Shown: positions 9,066-18,692, counted from the first letter of the stretch. The stretch: 64,000 nt of DNA from Leclercia sp. 29361 (GCF_011290365.1 NZ_CP049786.1:310001-374000), one strand, 5' to 3'. Notes: generated by a model not told the origin, from the sequence alone. A program made the numbers and translations.

Positions 9066-10201
9066 CAGAACACCCGTTTTCCCTGACGCCAGACGTGGTC
9101 GATATGAATATGCTCGCCTTTGCGGTGCGCCAGCACCAGGTCCGCCCGCTTGCCTTCGCCAATCACCCCGCGGTCGTGCAGGTTCAGCGCCTGCGCCGGG
9201 TTCTTCGTCACCAGACGGATCGCCTGCGGCAGGGTAAAAGCGTTGCCCTCGTCGTCGGCCACCCGGAATGCGGCATCCAGCAGGCTGGCCGGGTAATAAT
9301 CGGACGAGAGAATATCCAGCAGCCCGAGCGACGCCAGCGAGCTGGCCGCTACGTTGCCGGAGTGCGATCCGCCGCGCACGATATTTGGGGCGCCCATCAG
9401 GACGTTCATGCCGTGCTGGCGGGAGGCTTCTGCCGCTTCAAAAGTGGTGGGAAACTCGGCGATCGTGCTGCCAAGCTGCCGGGATTCGAGGACATGATCG
9501 GCGGTGGCGTCGTCGTGGCTGGCGAGGGCGATATTGCGCTCCCGGCACAGGGCGGCAATGGCCTGGCGATTGGGCTGCGACCAGCGTGCCGCCAGGGCCA
9601 ACTGCTCCTCTTCGTAGCGCGCCATCTGCTGGTCATTGAGGGAGTATTTGCCCTGATAATATTCACGGTACTTTTCAATATTGGCGAACTGACGCTGACC
9701 CGGGGAGTGATCCATCAGCGACACCAGAGTCACCGGCTCGCGGCCCGCCAGCTTCTCGAACAGCGGCAGGGTGGTGTGATGGGGCAGCTCGCAGCGCAGG
9801 TGCAGGCGGTGCTCGGCGCGGTTGAGGCCGCGCTTCTGCGTCTCCTCCACGGCGTTGATCATCTTCTCCAGATTCTCCAGCCGGTCGCCGCCGTCGCGCA
9901 CGTCGCCGATCGCCACCGCGTCCAGCACGGTAGTAATGCCGCTGGCGACCATCATTCCGTCGTGGCTGCTCATCGCCGAATGGGCGGGCCAGTCCACCTT
10001 TGGCCGTGGAGTGAAGAACTTGTCCATGTTGTCGGTGTGTAGCTCGATAAGCCCTGGCAGCAGCCAGCCGCCTTCGCCGTCCATTGCCTCGGGTGAGCGA
10101 CTCGGGGTTTCGGCAAAGGCGCGAATGACGCCATCCTGAACCTCGATGGAGCCGTTAACGACTTCGTTTTCCAGCACCAGTTTTACGTTGTTTACGATCA
10201 T
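9065..10201 (-). CDS. phnM: Alpha-D-ribose 1-methylphosphonate 5-triphosphate diphosphatase
   Basis: A 378-residue amidohydrolase-superfamily enzyme that removes pyrophosphate from alpha-D-ribose-1-methylphosphonate-5-triphosphate, giving the 5-phosphate substrate of PhnJ. The metal-binding HxD-type motif is seen in [13 protein letters not shown] near residue 55, and a second metal site in [13 protein letters not shown]. Length matches E. coli exactly. The gene overlaps phnL by four bases and phnN by one. Confidence 0.95.
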   Translation of the reverse strand: MIVNNVKLVLENEVVNGSIEVQDGVIRAFAETPSRSPEAMDGEGGWLLPGLIELHTDNMDKFFTPRPKVDWPAHSAMSSHDGMMVASGITTVLDAVAIGDVRDGGDRLENLEKMINAVEETQKRGLNRAEHRLHLRCELPHHTTLPLFEKLAGREPVTLVSLMDHSPGQRQFANIEKYREYYQGKYSLNDQQMARYEEEQLALAARWSQPNRQAIAALCRERNIALASHDDATADHVLESRQLGSTIAEFPTTFEAAEASRQHGMNVLMGAPNIVRGGSHSGNVAASSLASLGLLDILSSDYYPASLLDAAFRVADDEGNAFTLPQAIRLVTKNPAQALNLHDRGVIGEGKRADLVLAHRKGEHIHIDHVWRQGKRVF

Positions 10202-10878
10202 GCGGTGATCCCCATCGGGTGCAGACGATCCGCCACGCGATCCCGCACCGTGTCGTCGTGGAAGATCCCGACGATCGCTGCGCCACGCGCTTTGGCTTCT
10301 TCGATCAGTGCAATAACTGCCGCGCTGTTTTTCGCATCCAGCGAGGCGGTGGGTTCATCGAGCAGTAAAATCGGGTAATCGACGATAAAGCCCCGGGCGA
10401 TGTTGACCCGCTGCTGCTCCCCGCCGGAGAAGGTGGAGGGAGCGAGATGCCACAGGCGCTCCGGCACGTTGAGGCGCGTCAGCAGGCTGGCGGCTTTGGT
10501 GGCGCAGATGTCGCGCGGCACGCCGAGATCCAGCAGGGGCTGCATCACCACCTCCAGCGCCGGCACGCGGGGGATGACGCGTAAAAACTGGCTGACCCAG
10601 CCGATGGTGGTGCGGCGCACATCCCGCACCTTGCGCGCCGGGGCCTGCACCAGATCCACCCATTCGTCACCGTGACGGACATAGATATGGCCTTCGTCCG
10701 GCAGGTAGTTGGCGTACAGGGAGCGCAGCAGGGTCGATTTGCCGCTGCCGGAGTGGCCGTGCAGCACCACGCATTCGCCGTTGTTGACCTCAAGGGAGGC
10801 ATTTTGCAGCACCGGCAGGCGCACGCCGTTTTGCTGGTGGAGCACAAAGGTTTTACTGACGTTTTCGACGCGGATCAT
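10198..10878 (-). CDS. phnL: C-P lyase system ATP-binding protein PhnL
   Basis: A 226-residue ABC-type ATPase. Walker A is GHSGSGKST, the signature FSGGEQQR, and Walker B ILLLDEP, followed by the switch residue region IVGIFHDD. It is a soluble subunit-type ATPase: with PhnGHIJK it takes part in the C-P lyase machinery, where PhnI needs PhnG, H and L to attach the phosphonate to ribose. It is not a transporter ATPase. Length is as in E. coli. Confidence 0.94.
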   Translation of the reverse strand: MIRVENVSKTFVLHQQNGVRLPVLQNASLEVNNGECVVLHGHSGSGKSTLLRSLYANYLPDEGHIYVRHGDEWVDLVQAPARKVRDVRRTTIGWVSQFLRVIPRVPALEVVMQPLLDLGVPRDICATKAASLLTRLNVPERLWHLAPSTFSGGEQQRVNIARGFIVDYPILLLDEPTASLDAKNSAAVIALIEEAKARGAAIVGIFHDDTVRDRVADRLHPMGITA

Positions 10879-10887
10879 GTTGGCCTC

Positions 10888-11643
10888 TTAATTCTGCAAT
10901 ACCGACGACACCAGCAGCTGGGTGTACGGATGGTGCGGATCGTCGAGCACCCGGTCGGTCAGCCCACTTTCCACCACCTCGCCGCTCTTCATCACCAGCA
11001 GACGGTCCGCCAGCAGGCGGGCGACGCCCAGATCGTGGGTGACAATCACCACCGCCAGGTTCAGCTCCACCACCAGACCGCGGAGCAAGTCCAGCAGCCG
11101 CGCCTGCACCGACACATCCAGCCCGCCGGTGGGTTCGTCCATAAACACCAGCTTCGGATGGGTGACCAGGTTGCGGGCGATCTGTAAACGCTGCTGCATC
11201 CCGCCCGAGAACGTGGTCGGCAGGTCGTCGATGCGCGAAGCCGGAATTTCCACATCGATCAGCCATTTCTTGGCGGTGGCGCGGATCTCGCCGTAATGCC
11301 GCGCGCCGGTAGCCATCAGCCGTTCGCCGATGTTGCCCCCCGCCGAGACCTGGCGGCGCAGGCCGTCCATCGGGTGCTGATGCACTACGCCCCACTCGGT
11401 GCGCAGCAGGCGGCGGCGTTCGGCCTCGCTCATGCCATACAGGGAGTGATCTTCATATAATATTTCACCGTTCTGCGGGGCCAGACGGGCGGAGATCGCC
11501 TTCAGCAGGGTGGTTTTGCCGGAGCCGGACTCGCCGACAATCCCCAGCACTTCCCCCGGCCAGAGGTCGAACGACACGTCGCTGAAGCCTTTGCCCGGCG
11601 CATAGAGGTGGGTCAGGTTATTGACCGAAAGCAGCGGTTTCAT
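10888..11643 (-). CDS. phnK: C-P lyase complex ATP-binding protein PhnK
   Basis: A 251-residue ABC-type ATPase that docks on the PhnGHIJ core complex through PhnJ. Walker A is GESGSGKTT, the signature FSGGMQQR and Walker B LVFMDEPTGGLDVS. The start at 11643 is chosen because its ATG overlaps the phnJ stop in an ATGA junction and gives the E. coli N-terminus MKPLLSVNNL; an upstream in-frame start would reach back into phnJ. PhnL follows nine bases later. Confidence 0.95.
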   Translation of the reverse strand: MKPLLSVNNLTHLYAPGKGFSDVSFDLWPGEVLGIVGESGSGKTTLLKAISARLAPQNGEILYEDHSLYGMSEAERRRLLRTEWGVVHQHPMDGLRRQVSAGGNIGERLMATGARHYGEIRATAKKWLIDVEIPASRIDDLPTTFSGGMQQRLQIARNLVTHPKLVFMDEPTGGLDVSVQARLLDLLRGLVVELNLAVVIVTHDLGVARLLADRLLVMKSGEVVESGLTDRVLDDPHHPYTQLLVSSVLQN

Positions 11644-12485
11644 TGGCTGTTGGCCTCGCTCTGTTGGCGGCAAAAATCGGTGTCGGAGCAGACAAACATC
11701 CGCTTGCCGGTGTCATCCAGCACCACTTCATCGAGATAGCTGTGTTGCGATCCGCAGATGGCGCACGGCTCGTCCCACTCCTGGACGGTGAACGGGTGGT
11801 CGTCGAAGTCGAGACTCTCGACCCGGGTGTACGGCGGCACGGCGTAGATGCGCTTCTCGCGCCCGGCGCCGAACAGCTGCAGGGCGGGCATCATGTCCAT
11901 CTTCGGGTTATCGAATTTCGGGATCGGCGACGGGTCCATCACGTAGCGGCCGTTGACCTTCACCGGGTAGGCGTAGGTGGTGGCGATATGGCCGAAGCGG
12001 GCGATGTCCTCGTACAGCTTCACCTGCATCACGCCGTACTCTTCCAGGGCGTGCATGGTGCGGGTTTCGGTTTCCCGCGGCTCGATAAAGCGCAGCGGCT
12101 CCGGGATCGGCACCTGAAAAATCAAAATCTGATCTTCAGTGAGCGGGGTTTCCGGAATGCGGTGGCGGGTCTGGATCAGCGTGGCGTCTTCGGTGCGCTC
12201 GGTGGTGTTGACCCCGGTGACGCGCTGGAAGAACTGGCGGATCGACACGGCGTTGGTGGTGTCGTCGGCCCCCTGGTCGATGACCTTCAGGACGTCCGCT
12301 TCGCCAATCACGCTGGCGGTGATCTGGATCCCGCCAGTGCCCCAGCCGTAGGGCATCGGCATCTCCCGGCCGCCGAACGGCACCTGATAGCCGGGGATAG
12401 CCACCGCTTTGAGGATGGCGCGGCGGATCATGCGTTTGGTCTGCTCATCCAGATAAGCAAAGTTATAGCCGCTGAGGTTAGCCAT
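11640..12485 (-). CDS. phnJ: Alpha-D-ribose 1-methylphosphonate 5-phosphate C-P lyase
   Basis: The 281-residue radical-SAM catalytic subunit that cleaves the carbon-phosphorus bond to give methane (or the alkane) and cyclic ribose phosphate. The unusual C-terminal cysteine spacing C-x2-C-x21-C-x5-C is intact (CAIC, then VCSDTDFC): three cysteines bind the 4Fe-4S cluster and the last is the thiyl-radical cysteine in the known mechanism. Length equals E. coli PhnJ. The stop overlaps the phnK start by four bases, and the start overlaps the phnI end by eight. Confidence 0.97.
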   Translation of the reverse strand: MANLSGYNFAYLDEQTKRMIRRAILKAVAIPGYQVPFGGREMPMPYGWGTGGIQITASVIGEADVLKVIDQGADDTTNAVSIRQFFQRVTGVNTTERTEDATLIQTRHRIPETPLTEDQILIFQVPIPEPLRFIEPRETETRTMHALEEYGVMQVKLYEDIARFGHIATTYAYPVKVNGRYVMDPSPIPKFDNPKMDMMPALQLFGAGREKRIYAVPPYTRVESLDFDDHPFTVQEWDEPCAICGSQHSYLDEVVLDDTGKRMFVCSDTDFCRQQSEANSQ

Positions 12486-13542
12486 TATCGCGCTCCTGTT
12501 GCAGACGTTTCAGCAGTTCCAGTTCGGCCTGGAAATCGACGTAGTGCGGCAGCTTGAGGTGCGAGACAAACCCGGCGGCCTCCACGTTATCCGCGTGGGC
12601 CAGCACGAACTCCTCGTCCTGCGCCGGGCCTGCGAGGTTTTCGTCGTAGTCCGGGGCCTGTAGCGCCCGGTCGACCAGCGCCATCGCCATCGCCTTGCGC
12701 TCGCCCATGCCGAACACCAGCCCGTAGCCGCGGGTGAAGTGCGGGGCGTCGTTATCCGGGGTAACAAAGCCGTTAACCATTTCGCACTCGGTTATCAGCA
12801 GTTCGCCGACGTTCACCGCGAAACCCAGCTCTTCCGGCACTATTTCAATATCAACGTGGCCGCTGCGGATCTCTCCGGCAAAGGGGTGGTTGCGCCCGTA
12901 GCCGCGCTGGGTGGAGTAGGCCAGCGCCAGCAGGTAGCCCTCGTCGCCGCGCATCAGCTGCTGCAGGCGCGAGGCGCGGGAGCAGGGATAAACCGGCGGG
13001 GTGCGGGTGATGTCGTCCGGCTCGCTGCCGTTATCCTCTTCCGCTTTCGCCAGCCCCTGGTTGGCCAGCAGGCTAAAGACGTGCGGAGCCGCATCCTGCG
13101 GGGCATCTGATGTTTTCAGAGGCGGAGTTTCGCCGTTCGCCAGCAGGGTGAAATCGAGCAGGCGGTGGGTGTAGTCGTAGGTCGGGCCGAGTAGCTGCCC
13201 GCCGGGGATATCTTTATATACCGCCGAAATGCGGCGCTCGAGGCGCATCTCCGCGGTGTTGATCGGCTCGCTCACCGCCAGCTTCGCCAGGGTGGTGCGG
13301 TAGGCGCGCAGCAGGAAAATGGCCTCGACGTTATCGCCGCTGGCCTGCTTCAGCGCCAGCGCCGCCAGCTCGCGGTCGGCAATGCCGCCTTCGGTCATCA
13401 CCCGGTCCACGGCGAGGTTCAGCTGCTGTTCGATCTGGGCGACGCTCAGCTCGGGGAGCTGCTCATCGCCCCGGCGTCTGTGCTCCTGCAGGGCGTGGGC
13501 GGCGGCGATCGCCTTCTCGCCCCCTTTGACGGCAACGTACAT
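12478..13542 (-). CDS. phnI: C-P lyase core subunit PhnI (nucleosidase)
   Basis: A 354-residue core subunit that, with PhnG, PhnH and PhnL, catalyses displacement of adenine from ATP by methylphosphonate. The start [12 protein letters not shown] is the E. coli N-terminus; its ATG shares the A of the phnH stop in a TGATG junction. A GTG two codons upstream is possible but not needed. Blocks typical of the family, such as TPPVYPCSRASRLQQLMRGD and PFAGEIRSGHVDIEIVPEE, are intact. Confidence 0.95.
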   Translation of the reverse strand: MYVAVKGGEKAIAAAHALQEHRRRGDEQLPELSVAQIEQQLNLAVDRVMTEGGIADRELAALALKQASGDNVEAIFLLRAYRTTLAKLAVSEPINTAEMRLERRISAVYKDIPGGQLLGPTYDYTHRLLDFTLLANGETPPLKTSDAPQDAAPHVFSLLANQGLAKAEEDNGSEPDDITRTPPVYPCSRASRLQQLMRGDEGYLLALAYSTQRGYGRNHPFAGEIRSGHVDIEIVPEELGFAVNVGELLITECEMVNGFVTPDNDAPHFTRGYGLVFGMGERKAMAMALVDRALQAPDYDENLAGPAQDEEFVLAHADNVEAAGFVSHLKLPHYVDFQAELELLKRLQQERDNG

Positions 13543-14126
13543 CAGCACACCTCCACATGGGTGGTCCGCGGGATCGCCAGCAGGCGTTCGCCGCAGGTCA
13601 GGAGCAGGTCGATGCCCAACGGGAACGGGTGCGGGCGCTCGGTCAGCTCATGAATAATGCACTCCGGCAGCTGCGGGGCGACCATGCGTTCCTCGGCAAT
13701 CCCGGCCCCGGTCAGGCGCAGCATGCGTCCGCCACTCAGGCTCGGTACCTGCAAAATCAGGGTGGCGCTGGTCTCCGGTGCCACGGCGCTGCCTTCGCTC
13801 AGGGCGTTCAGCTGCTGGTGGCTGATCTGCTCGTCGGCGACGGCGAACACCGCCAGCTGGGGCTGATCCACCAGCGGGGCGCTGGTATGAAAACGCAGGT
13901 TGCTGCTGACGATATCGTTGCCGACGGCGCCCGACAGCCAGACCGGGGTGTCGTTATCGGCCAGAGTCAGCAGCACGCTGGTGGTGGCGAGGTTCAGCGG
14001 CTGCCAGCCGTGTTTCAACTGATGCAGGGAGACGATCACCCCCGGTTCGCTCATCGCTTTCAGCAGACGGCGAAAACTGTGTTGGGCATCCTGCACGGCA
14101 AGGGTAAAAGCGGGTTGAAGGGTCAT
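13542..14126 (-). CDS. phnH: C-P lyase core subunit PhnH
   Basis: A 194-residue subunit of the PhnGHIJ core, structurally related to PLP-fold proteins but without the cofactor lysine. The start at 14126 ([20 protein letters not shown]) overlaps the phnG stop as ATGA and gives exactly the E. coli length. The longer reading frame upstream is only a shadow of phnG. Conserved segments MSEPG and VRLTGAG-like RLTGAGI are visible. Confidence 0.95.
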   Translation of the reverse strand: MTLQPAFTLAVQDAQHSFRRLLKAMSEPGVIVSLHQLKHGWQPLNLATTSVLLTLADNDTPVWLSGAVGNDIVSSNLRFHTSAPLVDQPQLAVFAVADEQISHQQLNALSEGSAVAPETSATLILQVPSLSGGRMLRLTGAGIAEERMVAPQLPECIIHELTERPHPFPLGIDLLLTCGERLLAIPRTTHVEVC

Positions 14127-14575
14127 GCGTTGTCTCCGCGAACGAGCGTAAAGAAGTCGACCCGGCTGGTGTTGATTTCGGCCTGACGGGCGGCAAGGCG
14201 TGCGGCACGGTCGGCTTCCAGCGGGGCAATGAGGGTTTCCATTAAGGTCTGAAAGTGCGGCGCTTCCTGCAGCAGGGCATCGATCACCGCGCACTGTTCG
14301 GCATGGGTTTTATTGCGCCCGAGCAGGTAGCTGTAGCCGAGCGTGCCGCTGGCCAGGCGCACCACGGCGCGGGTCAGGGTGGCATCCCCGGCAAAGTAGC
14401 GTGCCCCGGTGCCGCCCATCCGCGCCTGGATCTGCACCAGCCCGGTTTCCGGGGTGCGAATGCGCTCATAAGCGGGCGTCAGGCTCAGCGCCGACATCCG
14501 CGCGGCAAGCGCTGCCGGCTGGCTGTGGGCCAGCACGGCCATCCAGTGCTGGCGGGTGGAGGTATCGAAATGCAT
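14123..14575 (-). CDS. phnG: C-P lyase core subunit PhnG
   Basis: A 150-residue core-complex subunit, same length as E. coli PhnG. The protein starts [18 protein letters not shown] and contains the conserved [20 protein letters not shown] segment. It is required together with PhnH, PhnI and PhnL for the nucleosidase step. The start codon directly abuts the phnF stop with no gap, so translation is probably coupled. Confidence 0.94.
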   Translation of the reverse strand: MHFDTSTRQHWMAVLAHSQPAALAARMSALSLTPAYERIRTPETGLVQIQARMGGTGARYFAGDATLTRAVVRLASGTLGYSYLLGRNKTHAEQCAVIDALLQEAPHFQTLMETLIAPLEADRAARLAARQAEINTSRVDFFTLVRGDNA

Positions 14576-15301
14576 TCAGTGCTCCATGGTGAATTCAATC
14601 ATGTCGGCGCGGGTCAGGCTGACGGAGTACTCCGTCGCGTTGATCTCGCCGTCACGGTGGTTGAGGGTGCGCACGCAGAGCAGGGGCGCCATGTTGGGGA
14701 TTTCCAGCACCTTGCTCTCTTTAGCCTGCGCGCGGCGGGCGCTGATACGGGTCTGGGTGCGCTTGAGCGCAATCCCGGTGGCCTCGAACAGGAAGTCGTG
14801 CAGCGAGCCGCTGGCGAAGTTTTGCAGCACTGGCCAGAGGGCCAGGTCAGCGAAGTAGTGGTCGATCTGACACACCGCCACGCCGTTGACCCGGCGCAGG
14901 GTACGCAGATGGACGAGGTTATCGCCCTCCGAAATCCCCAGCGCGTCGGCGACGTGGCTGGAGGCCGGACGCAGCACCGAGAGCAGTTTTTCGCTGGTGG
15001 GGTGGCTGCCCTGATCCAGCAGGTTCTGGCTGAAACGCGCCTGGGCGTTGAGCGGGTAGTCGAACGGGCGCATCAGGACCAGCACGCCAACCCCCTGGCG
15101 GCGCTGGACCCAGCCGCGCTCGACAAGCTGGTCAATGGCGCGGCGCAGGGTGTGGCGGTTCACTTCATAGCGGTCGGCGAGCTGTTGCTCGGCGGGCAGG
15201 TAGTCCCCGCAGCGGTAGTGGGTGCGCAGCTCCACTTCGAGCTTCGCGGCAATCTCTTGCCAGCGGGTGGGGTAACTGGTCGGATGTCTGGATAAGTGCA
15301 T
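14576..15301 (-). CDS. phnF: PhnF, GntR/HutC family transcriptional regulator
   Basis: A 241-residue regulator with an N-terminal GntR winged helix-turn-helix (YLPAEQQLADRYEVNRHTLRRAI at about residues 35-57) and a C-terminal UTRA ligand-binding domain. The start MHLSRHPTSYPTRWQEI at 15301 matches the E. coli N-terminus; the longer frame upstream runs into phnE. It sits inside the phn operon, 20 bases after phnE, as in K-12. Its target and effector are not established in enterobacteria; a local repressor responding to phosphonate intermediates is the usual assumption. Confidence 0.93.
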   Translation of the reverse strand: MHLSRHPTSYPTRWQEIAAKLEVELRTHYRCGDYLPAEQQLADRYEVNRHTLRRAIDQLVERGWVQRRQGVGVLVLMRPFDYPLNAQARFSQNLLDQGSHPTSEKLLSVLRPASSHVADALGISEGDNLVHLRTLRRVNGVAVCQIDHYFADLALWPVLQNFASGSLHDFLFEATGIALKRTQTRISARRAQAKESKVLEIPNMAPLLCVRTLNHRDGEINATEYSVSLTRADMIEFTMEH

Positions 15302-15321
15302 ACAAATCAAAGCCTCGCTTC

Positions 15322-16101
15322 TCAGATGAAGTGCTTCCGCAAACGTTGAGAGAGGAAGTCCAGCAGGCTGACCGTCACGATGATGAGTACCATCAGGGCG
15401 CAGGTTTGCTGGAACTGGAAACCGCGAATCGCTTCCCACAGGGTGACGCCAATCCCGCCCGCGCCGACCATACCGACGACGGTCGCGGAGCGGACGTTGG
15501 ATTCAAAGCGGTACAGGGAGTAGGAGATGAGCAGCGGCATCACCTGGGGCAGGACACCGTAGAGGATCTCTTCCAGCTTGTTGGCCCCGGTAGCGCGAAT
15601 GCCTTCCACCGGGCCGGGCTCGATGGCTTCCACCGCTTCCGAGAGGAGCTTGGAGAGCACCCCGGTAGTGTGGATGAACAGCGCCATTACCCCGGCGAAC
15701 GGCCCGAGACCGACGGCCACCACGAACAGCATCGCAAAGACCATTTCGTTGATGGCGCGGCAGGCGTCCATCAGGCGGCGCACCGGCTGGTAGATCCACC
15801 AGGGCACGATGTTGTCGGCGCTCATCAGGCCAAACGGAATCGAGAGCACCACGGCGAGGGCGGTGCCCCAGACGGCGATTTGCAGGGTGATGGCCATTTC
15901 ACCGAGGTAGTCCTGCCACTGGCTGAAATCCGGCGGGAAGAAGTCGGCGGCGAAGGTCGCCATGTTGCCGGAATCCTGAATCAGCGTGAGCGGCGCCATT
16001 TCCGCGCCCTTCCAGGAGACAACGAGCACCGCCAGCAGGACGGCCCAGCCGATCAGCGAGAACCAGCTGCGTTTGGGCGGTGGGAGAGTGATGGTTTGCA
16101 T
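15322..16101 (-). CDS. phnE: Phosphonate ABC transporter permease (intact)
   Basis: A 259-residue inner-membrane permease with an N-terminal hydrophobic anchor ([13 protein letters not shown]) and about five more membrane segments. The cytoplasmic EAA-type loop reads [25 protein letters not shown]. The frame is open throughout, unlike the K-12 allele, which carries an eight-base insertion that silences the operon, so phosphonate use should be functional here. It is separated from phnD by an interspersed repeat element, which is unusual inside this operon. Confidence 0.94.
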   Translation of the reverse strand: MQTITLPPPKRSWFSLIGWAVLLAVLVVSWKGAEMAPLTLIQDSGNMATFAADFFPPDFSQWQDYLGEMAITLQIAVWGTALAVVLSIPFGLMSADNIVPWWIYQPVRRLMDACRAINEMVFAMLFVVAVGLGPFAGVMALFIHTTGVLSKLLSEAVEAIEPGPVEGIRATGANKLEEILYGVLPQVMPLLISYSLYRFESNVRSATVVGMVGAGGIGVTLWEAIRGFQFQQTCALMVLIIVTVSLLDFLSQRLRKHFI

Positions 16102-16122
16102 GATAACTCCGTTGGTTTATGT

Positions 16123-16171
16123 CCCCTCACCCTAACCCTCTCCCCTTTGGGGAGAGGGCCGGGGTGAGGGG
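16123..16171. repeat. Interspersed inverted repeat, copy D, inside the phn operon
   Basis: A compact, near-perfect copy: CCCCTCACCCTAACCCTCTC faces GAGAGGGCCGGGGTGAGGGG around the centre CCCTTTGGG. It sits between phnD (stop at 16184) and phnE (start at 16101). In the phn transcript it would fold into a very stable stem of about 20 base pairs, 12 bases after phnD, and could reduce read-through or protect the phnCD part of the mRNA. Confidence 0.88.
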
Positions 16172-16183
16172 TGTGTGTGGGTT

Positions 16184-17200
16184 TTACTGCACCGCTTTAT
16201 TCACGCTGCTCATCGCACCCAGCGCGGCGGTCAGGCGGTCGAGATCGTCCAGCTGCGCCTTAATCTCAGACATCTTGCTGCTCTTCTCTTCCTCCTTCAG
16301 ACCCTTGTTCTCCTTCACGCCCTGGATCTGTTTGAACAGCGCCAGCTGGCGAATCGGTACCAGTTGCAGGTCGCTGGAGGCGCGGAACGGCGCCCAGCCC
16401 AGACGTTCCAGCACGCTCTTCTCTTCCGTGGTTTTGCCGTAGTTCATAAAGAAGTCGTACACCTTGTCCTTGGTGCTCTCGGAGAGGTTTTTACGCCACA
16501 CAATCGGGTCGCCCGGGATCAGCGGCGACTTCCAGATCACCTTCAGTTCTTTCAGCTTGTCCGGGGCGGAAGTCTTCAGCTTGTCGAGGTTCTCGGTGTT
16601 GTTGGTGGCCACATCTACCTGCTTGTTGGCGACGGCGAGGGCGTTGGTTTCATGCCCGGCGTTGACCGTGCGTTTGAATTCGTTGGTGGAGACGTTGTTT
16701 TTAGCGAAGACGTAATAGCCCGGGACCAGGAAGCCCGAGGTGGAGTTCGGGTCGCCGTTGCCAAAGGTCAGCTCTTTACGTTTGGCGAGCATGTCGTTGA
16801 GGTTGTTGATCGGACTGTCTTTGTTGACGATCAGCACGCTCCAGTAACCCGGGGAGCCGTCGGCGGCCACCGTCTGGGCGAAGACCTGGCCGTTAGCGCG
16901 GTCCACCGCTTCCATCGCCGAGAGGTTGCCGTACCAGGCGATATCGACTTTGTTAAAGCGCATCCCCTGGATGATGCCCGCGTAGTCCGGGGCGAAGAAG
17001 GCGTTCACTTTGATCCCCAGTTTGCTCTCCATGTCTTTCAGGAAGGGTTCCCACTGCGGCTTCAGGTTCTGCTGTGATTCCGTCGAAATGATGCCAAAGT
17101 TCAGCGCTTTTTCCTGCTCCTGGGCGTATGCCGGGCTTAACAGAGTGCTGATGCTGAACATGCTGGTAAAGGCCAGCGCGGCAACGGCTTTGTAGCTCAT
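16184..17200 (-). CDS. phnD: Phosphonate ABC transporter periplasmic binding protein
   Basis: A 338-residue phosphonate-binding protein, same length as E. coli PhnD. The signal peptide covers residues 1-26 (SMFSISTLLSPAYA, cleavage after AYA). Ligand-binding segments are conserved: NFGIISTES, FFAPDYAGIIQGMRF, DIAWYGNLSAMEA and NGDPNSTSGFLVPGYYVF. It captures 2-aminoethylphosphonate and other phosphonates in the periplasm for PhnC/PhnE. phnC lies 23 bases upstream. Confidence 0.96.
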   Translation of the reverse strand: MSYKAVAALAFTSMFSISTLLSPAYAQEQEKALNFGIISTESQQNLKPQWEPFLKDMESKLGIKVNAFFAPDYAGIIQGMRFNKVDIAWYGNLSAMEAVDRANGQVFAQTVAADGSPGYWSVLIVNKDSPINNLNDMLAKRKELTFGNGDPNSTSGFLVPGYYVFAKNNVSTNEFKRTVNAGHETNALAVANKQVDVATNNTENLDKLKTSAPDKLKELKVIWKSPLIPGDPIVWRKNLSESTKDKVYDFFMNYGKTTEEKSVLERLGWAPFRASSDLQLVPIRQLALFKQIQGVKENKGLKEEEKSSKMSEIKAQLDDLDRLTAALGAMSSVNKAVQ

Positions 17201-17223
17201 GGACTTTCCTCGGATCGGTTTAG

Positions 17224-18012
17224 TTATGCAGCCTGCGCGTTCTCTTCGACGCGATTGATGCTGCGGTAGAGATGGTCGAAACGGTCGTTATCAAACTGAT
17301 GGCTGGCACCATCAAAGAACACATGCCCCTGACGCAGGGCGACGATGCGCTCGCAGTAGCGCAGGGCGTAATCCACCTGATGCAGCGTCACCACGATGGT
17401 GATGCCGTCCTTCTGGTTAATGTCGCGCAGGGTTTCCATCACGATGCGGGCCGATTCCGGGTCCAGCGAGGCAATCGGCTCATCGGCGAGAATGATTTTG
17501 GCTTTCTGCATCAGCGCCCGGGCAATCGCCACGCGCTGCTGCTGTCCACCGGACAGGGTGGAGACACGCTGGTGGGCGAAATGGGCCATCCCGACGCGGG
17601 TCAGGGCCTGTAGCGCTTCCTGCTTCTGCTCAGGTGCGAACCAGCGCAGGCAGGTGCGCCAGAACGGGGTGCTGCCGAGCGCGCCAATCAGCACGTTCTC
17701 CAGCACCGTCAGACGGTTCACCAGGTTGAACTGCTGGAAGATGTAGCCGGTCTGCGCGCGGCTTTTGCGGATATCACTCGCCAGACGGCCCGCGCGCTGC
17801 ACGGTGTTGCCCAGCAGCTCTACGTGGCTTTCAGAGGTTTTATCGCAGGTGATAAGGCCGCTTAAGTGGCGCAGAAGGGTGGATTTACCTGAACCGGAGG
17901 GCCCCAGCAGCGCTACCATTTCGCCCTGCTGGACGGTCAGATCAACGGCATGCAGGGCCTTGTTGTGATGGAAGGTCTTGCTCAGTTTCTCGACGCGGAT
18001 GACAGTTTGCAT
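17224..18012 (-). CDS. phnC: Phosphonate ABC transporter ATPase
   Basis: A 262-residue ABC ATPase with Walker [10 protein letters not shown] near residues 37-45, Q-loop region YIFQQFNLV, signature LSGGQQQR and Walker [16 protein letters not shown]. It energises phosphonate import through PhnE. It is the first gene of the 14-gene phn transcript, and a Pho-box-like sequence lies about 45 bases upstream, so the operon should be induced by PhoB under phosphate limitation. Confidence 0.96.
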   Translation of the reverse strand: MQTVIRVEKLSKTFHHNKALHAVDLTVQQGEMVALLGPSGSGKSTLLRHLSGLITCDKTSESHVELLGNTVQRAGRLASDIRKSRAQTGYIFQQFNLVNRLTVLENVLIGALGSTPFWRTCLRWFAPEQKQEALQALTRVGMAHFAHQRVSTLSGGQQQRVAIARALMQKAKIILADEPIASLDPESARIVMETLRDINQKDGITIVVTLHQVDYALRYCERIVALRQGHVFFDGASHQFDNDRFDHLYRSINRVEENAQAA

Positions 18013-18056
18013 GGGTGAGGCCTCGATTCAAATGTGGCCTCATGCTGGCGGATCAA

Positions 18057-18075
18057 TGTGACATTTAGGTTAAGT
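18057..18075 (-). promoter_or_regulatory. Candidate Pho box upstream of phnC
   Basis: On the minus strand the 19-mer ACTTAACCTAAATGTCACA aligns with the PhoB consensus of two CTGTCAT-type halves spaced 11 bases apart. The downstream half ATGTCACA fits well and the upstream half is weak. The surrounding TTAACC..AAA.GTCACA..GATCCGCCA pattern resembles the E. coli phnC promoter region as I remember it. The site ends 44 bases before the phnC start codon. Confidence 0.6.
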
Positions 18076-18145
18076 GTTGGTTGCGGGAGTTTGAAGAGTT
18101 GACGTGAAAGCGATGACAGGCGGGCGCGGGGGCCCGCCGTCGGGA

Positions 18146-18577
18146 TCATTGCTGTTTAACGACGTTGATCATCCAAGGAACGCCGTATTTATCGGTTACT
18201 TTGCCGAAGCCGTGGGCCCAGAAGGTCTCCTGCCAGGCCATGTCGATGGTGCCGCCCGCGGCCAGGTTATCGAACCAGCGCTTGCCTTCCGCCACGTCCT
18301 GGGTGTCGAGTACCAGCGTAAAGCCAGCGTAGGTGGCTTCTGTGCCGAACGTGCCGTCGCTCATCATGATATCGCTGCCGGCGATGCGCACGTTGGAGTG
18401 GGCGATGGCGGAATCCGGATACGACATGCCGGACGGACAGCCTTCATCGCTGTTATCGTCTTTAGGCATTTCGCCGAAGGTGATTTTATAGAGGAGTTCT
18501 GCGCCGACGGCCTGCTGATAGAAGGCGGTGGCCTCTGCGCAGTTACCGGGGAACGAGATGTAGGGACTTAATGGCAT
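18146..18577 (-). CDS. yjdN: VOC superfamily protein YjdN (PhnB)
   Basis: A 143-residue glyoxalase/VOC-fold protein corresponding to E. coli YjdN (formerly PhnB). Conserved blocks include YISFPGNCAEATAFYQQAVGAEL, CPSGMSYPDSAIAHSNVRIAGSD and the C-terminal FWAHGFGKVTDKYGVPWMIN. The ATG at 18577 is preferred: GAGG stands eight bases before it, whereas the ATG at 18583 is too close. Despite the old name it is not needed for phosphonate degradation in E. coli, and its substrate is unknown. Confidence 0.92.
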   Translation of the reverse strand: MPLSPYISFPGNCAEATAFYQQAVGAELLYKITFGEMPKDDNSDEGCPSGMSYPDSAIAHSNVRIAGSDIMMSDGTFGTEATYAGFTLVLDTQDVAEGKRWFDNLAAGGTIDMAWQETFWAHGFGKVTDKYGVPWMINVVKQQ

Positions 18578-18624
18578 AATCATTACCTCAGGTAAAGAGA
18601 AGCTCAGTAAGTGTAGTTCGGTAT

Positions 18625-18692
18625 TTGTAGGCCGGATAAGCGCAGCGCATCCGGCAAAAGCGCCCGGCGGCGCTTCGCTTGCCGGGCCTACA
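18625..18692. repeat. BIME (paired REP units)
   Basis: Two facing REP units: TTGTAGGCCGGATAAGCGCA with CGCATCCGGC, then GCCCGGCGGCGCTTCGCTTG with CCGGGCCTACAA. The outer arms TTGTAGGCC and GGCCTACAA are complementary, so the whole element forms one bipartite hairpin. It separates yjdM from yjdN and probably affects mRNA ends. Confidence 0.9.

Noticed and set aside
18101..18120. CTGTCAT / CTTTCAC pair upstream of phnC as the Pho box
   Set aside because: The two halves are spaced nine rather than eleven bases apart; the site at 18057-18075 fits the known promoter arrangement better.
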